NCBI GenBank assembly: GCA_013042695.1
Contig: JABDPQ010000104.1
Location: 1-5,917 of the forward strand
DNA: 5,917 bases
Direction of reading: 5' to 3'
DNA from: Desulfobacterales bacterium
GTDB taxonomy: Bacteria > Desulfobacterota > Desulfobulbia > Desulfobulbales > Desulfocapsaceae
The position numbers and the translations under genes are program-made. The notes beneath the pieces are model-generated. The model was given only the letters and a program-made list of their open reading frames with translations. It was not told where the DNA came from and searched no databases. Shown in pieces: positions 5,802 to 5,917 of this stretch. How positions within the stretch are numbered: the stretch's first letter is position 1; each line of letters opens with the position of its first letter.

Positions 5802-5917
5802 ATGGGAATCTCTCTTCAGAAAAAGTTCATTCTTGTAGCTTTTATCTCGGTTTTGGCACTTACTACGGCTATCAGTTTTCTTGCTGCGGTTAAAACCCGT
5901 ACGGCCCTCTACAATGC
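5802..5917 (+). CDS. N-terminus of a membrane protein, probably a sensor kinase or similar receptor (partial)
   Basis: The window ends after 38 codons. The visible part has a short basic start (MGISLQKK) and one hydrophobic span at about residues 9-30 (FILVAFISVLALTTAISFLAAV), followed by KTRTALYN. This is the usual beginning of a bitopic sensor such as a histidine kinase, diguanylate cyclase or chemoreceptor, with the following residues in the periplasm. It starts 12 bases after the binding-protein stop, so the two are very probably co-transcribed. The ATG at 5802 has no close Shine-Dalgarno; AGG (5788-5790) is 11 bases away, and an in-frame TTG at 5799 is a possible alternative with an 8-base gap. 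Translational coupling to the gene ahead is plausible. The class of sensor cannot be told from this fragment. Confidence 0.65.
   Translation, partial: MGISLQKKFILVAFISVLALTTAISFLAAVKTRTALYN

Overview
The window looks like chromosomal DNA of a Gram-negative anaerobe or facultative anaerobe, most likely a deltaproteobacterium in the broad sense (Desulfobacterota or Desulfuromonadota). The basis is the style of the proteins: a short PhaR-type regulator with the 'LFKKYANRRLY...FILTQII' core, a MobB-like P-loop protein beside molybdenum cofactor genes, and a PhnD-type periplasmic binding protein placed ahead of a membrane sensor. This assignment is inference; no rRNA or other marker gene is present. 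Base composition is moderately AT-rich throughout and no insertion sequence, tRNA, rRNA or CRISPR array is visible.

Layout, left to right. (1) 1-422: a compact PhaR-like regulator (+), preceded by a plausible sigma-70 promoter whose spacer holds a 14-bp inverted repeat. (2) 423-695: non-coding spacer with one inverted repeat. (3) 696-1253: a MobB/BioD-like P-loop nucleotide-binding protein (+), converging tail to tail on (4) 3522-1278: a two-gene minus-strand operon moaA-moeA. moaA makes the first intermediate of molybdopterin synthesis from GTP; moeA inserts molybdate at the last step. A 95-nt leader ahead of moaA has the sequence and folding features of a Moco-type riboswitch whose basal stem ends beside the moaA Shine-Dalgarno. 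(5) 3523-4076: divergent intergenic region holding the riboswitch, a doubtful 96-codon ORF, and a good -24/-12 (sigma-54) promoter candidate. (6) 4077-5789: a secreted 570-residue protein made of two tandem PhnD-like binding domains, ending in an unusual CX3CH motif. (7) 5802-5917: the first 38 codons of a membrane protein, probably the sensor that works with the binding protein.

Two functional units therefore meet here. One is molybdenum cofactor synthesis (moaA, moeA, and probably the P-loop protein), apparently under cofactor feedback through the leader RNA; the other Moco genes (moaC, moaE, mog, mobA) are not in the window. The other is a periplasmic ligand-sensing unit (tandem binding protein plus membrane sensor) with no transporter permease or ATPase in view, probably read from a sigma-54 promoter. 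The PhaR-like gene is not obviously linked to either.

No wholly new system is evident. The items most worth following up are the sigma-54-driven tandem binding protein/sensor pair with its CX3CH tail, the Moco-type leader, and the P-loop protein with BioD-like spacing.
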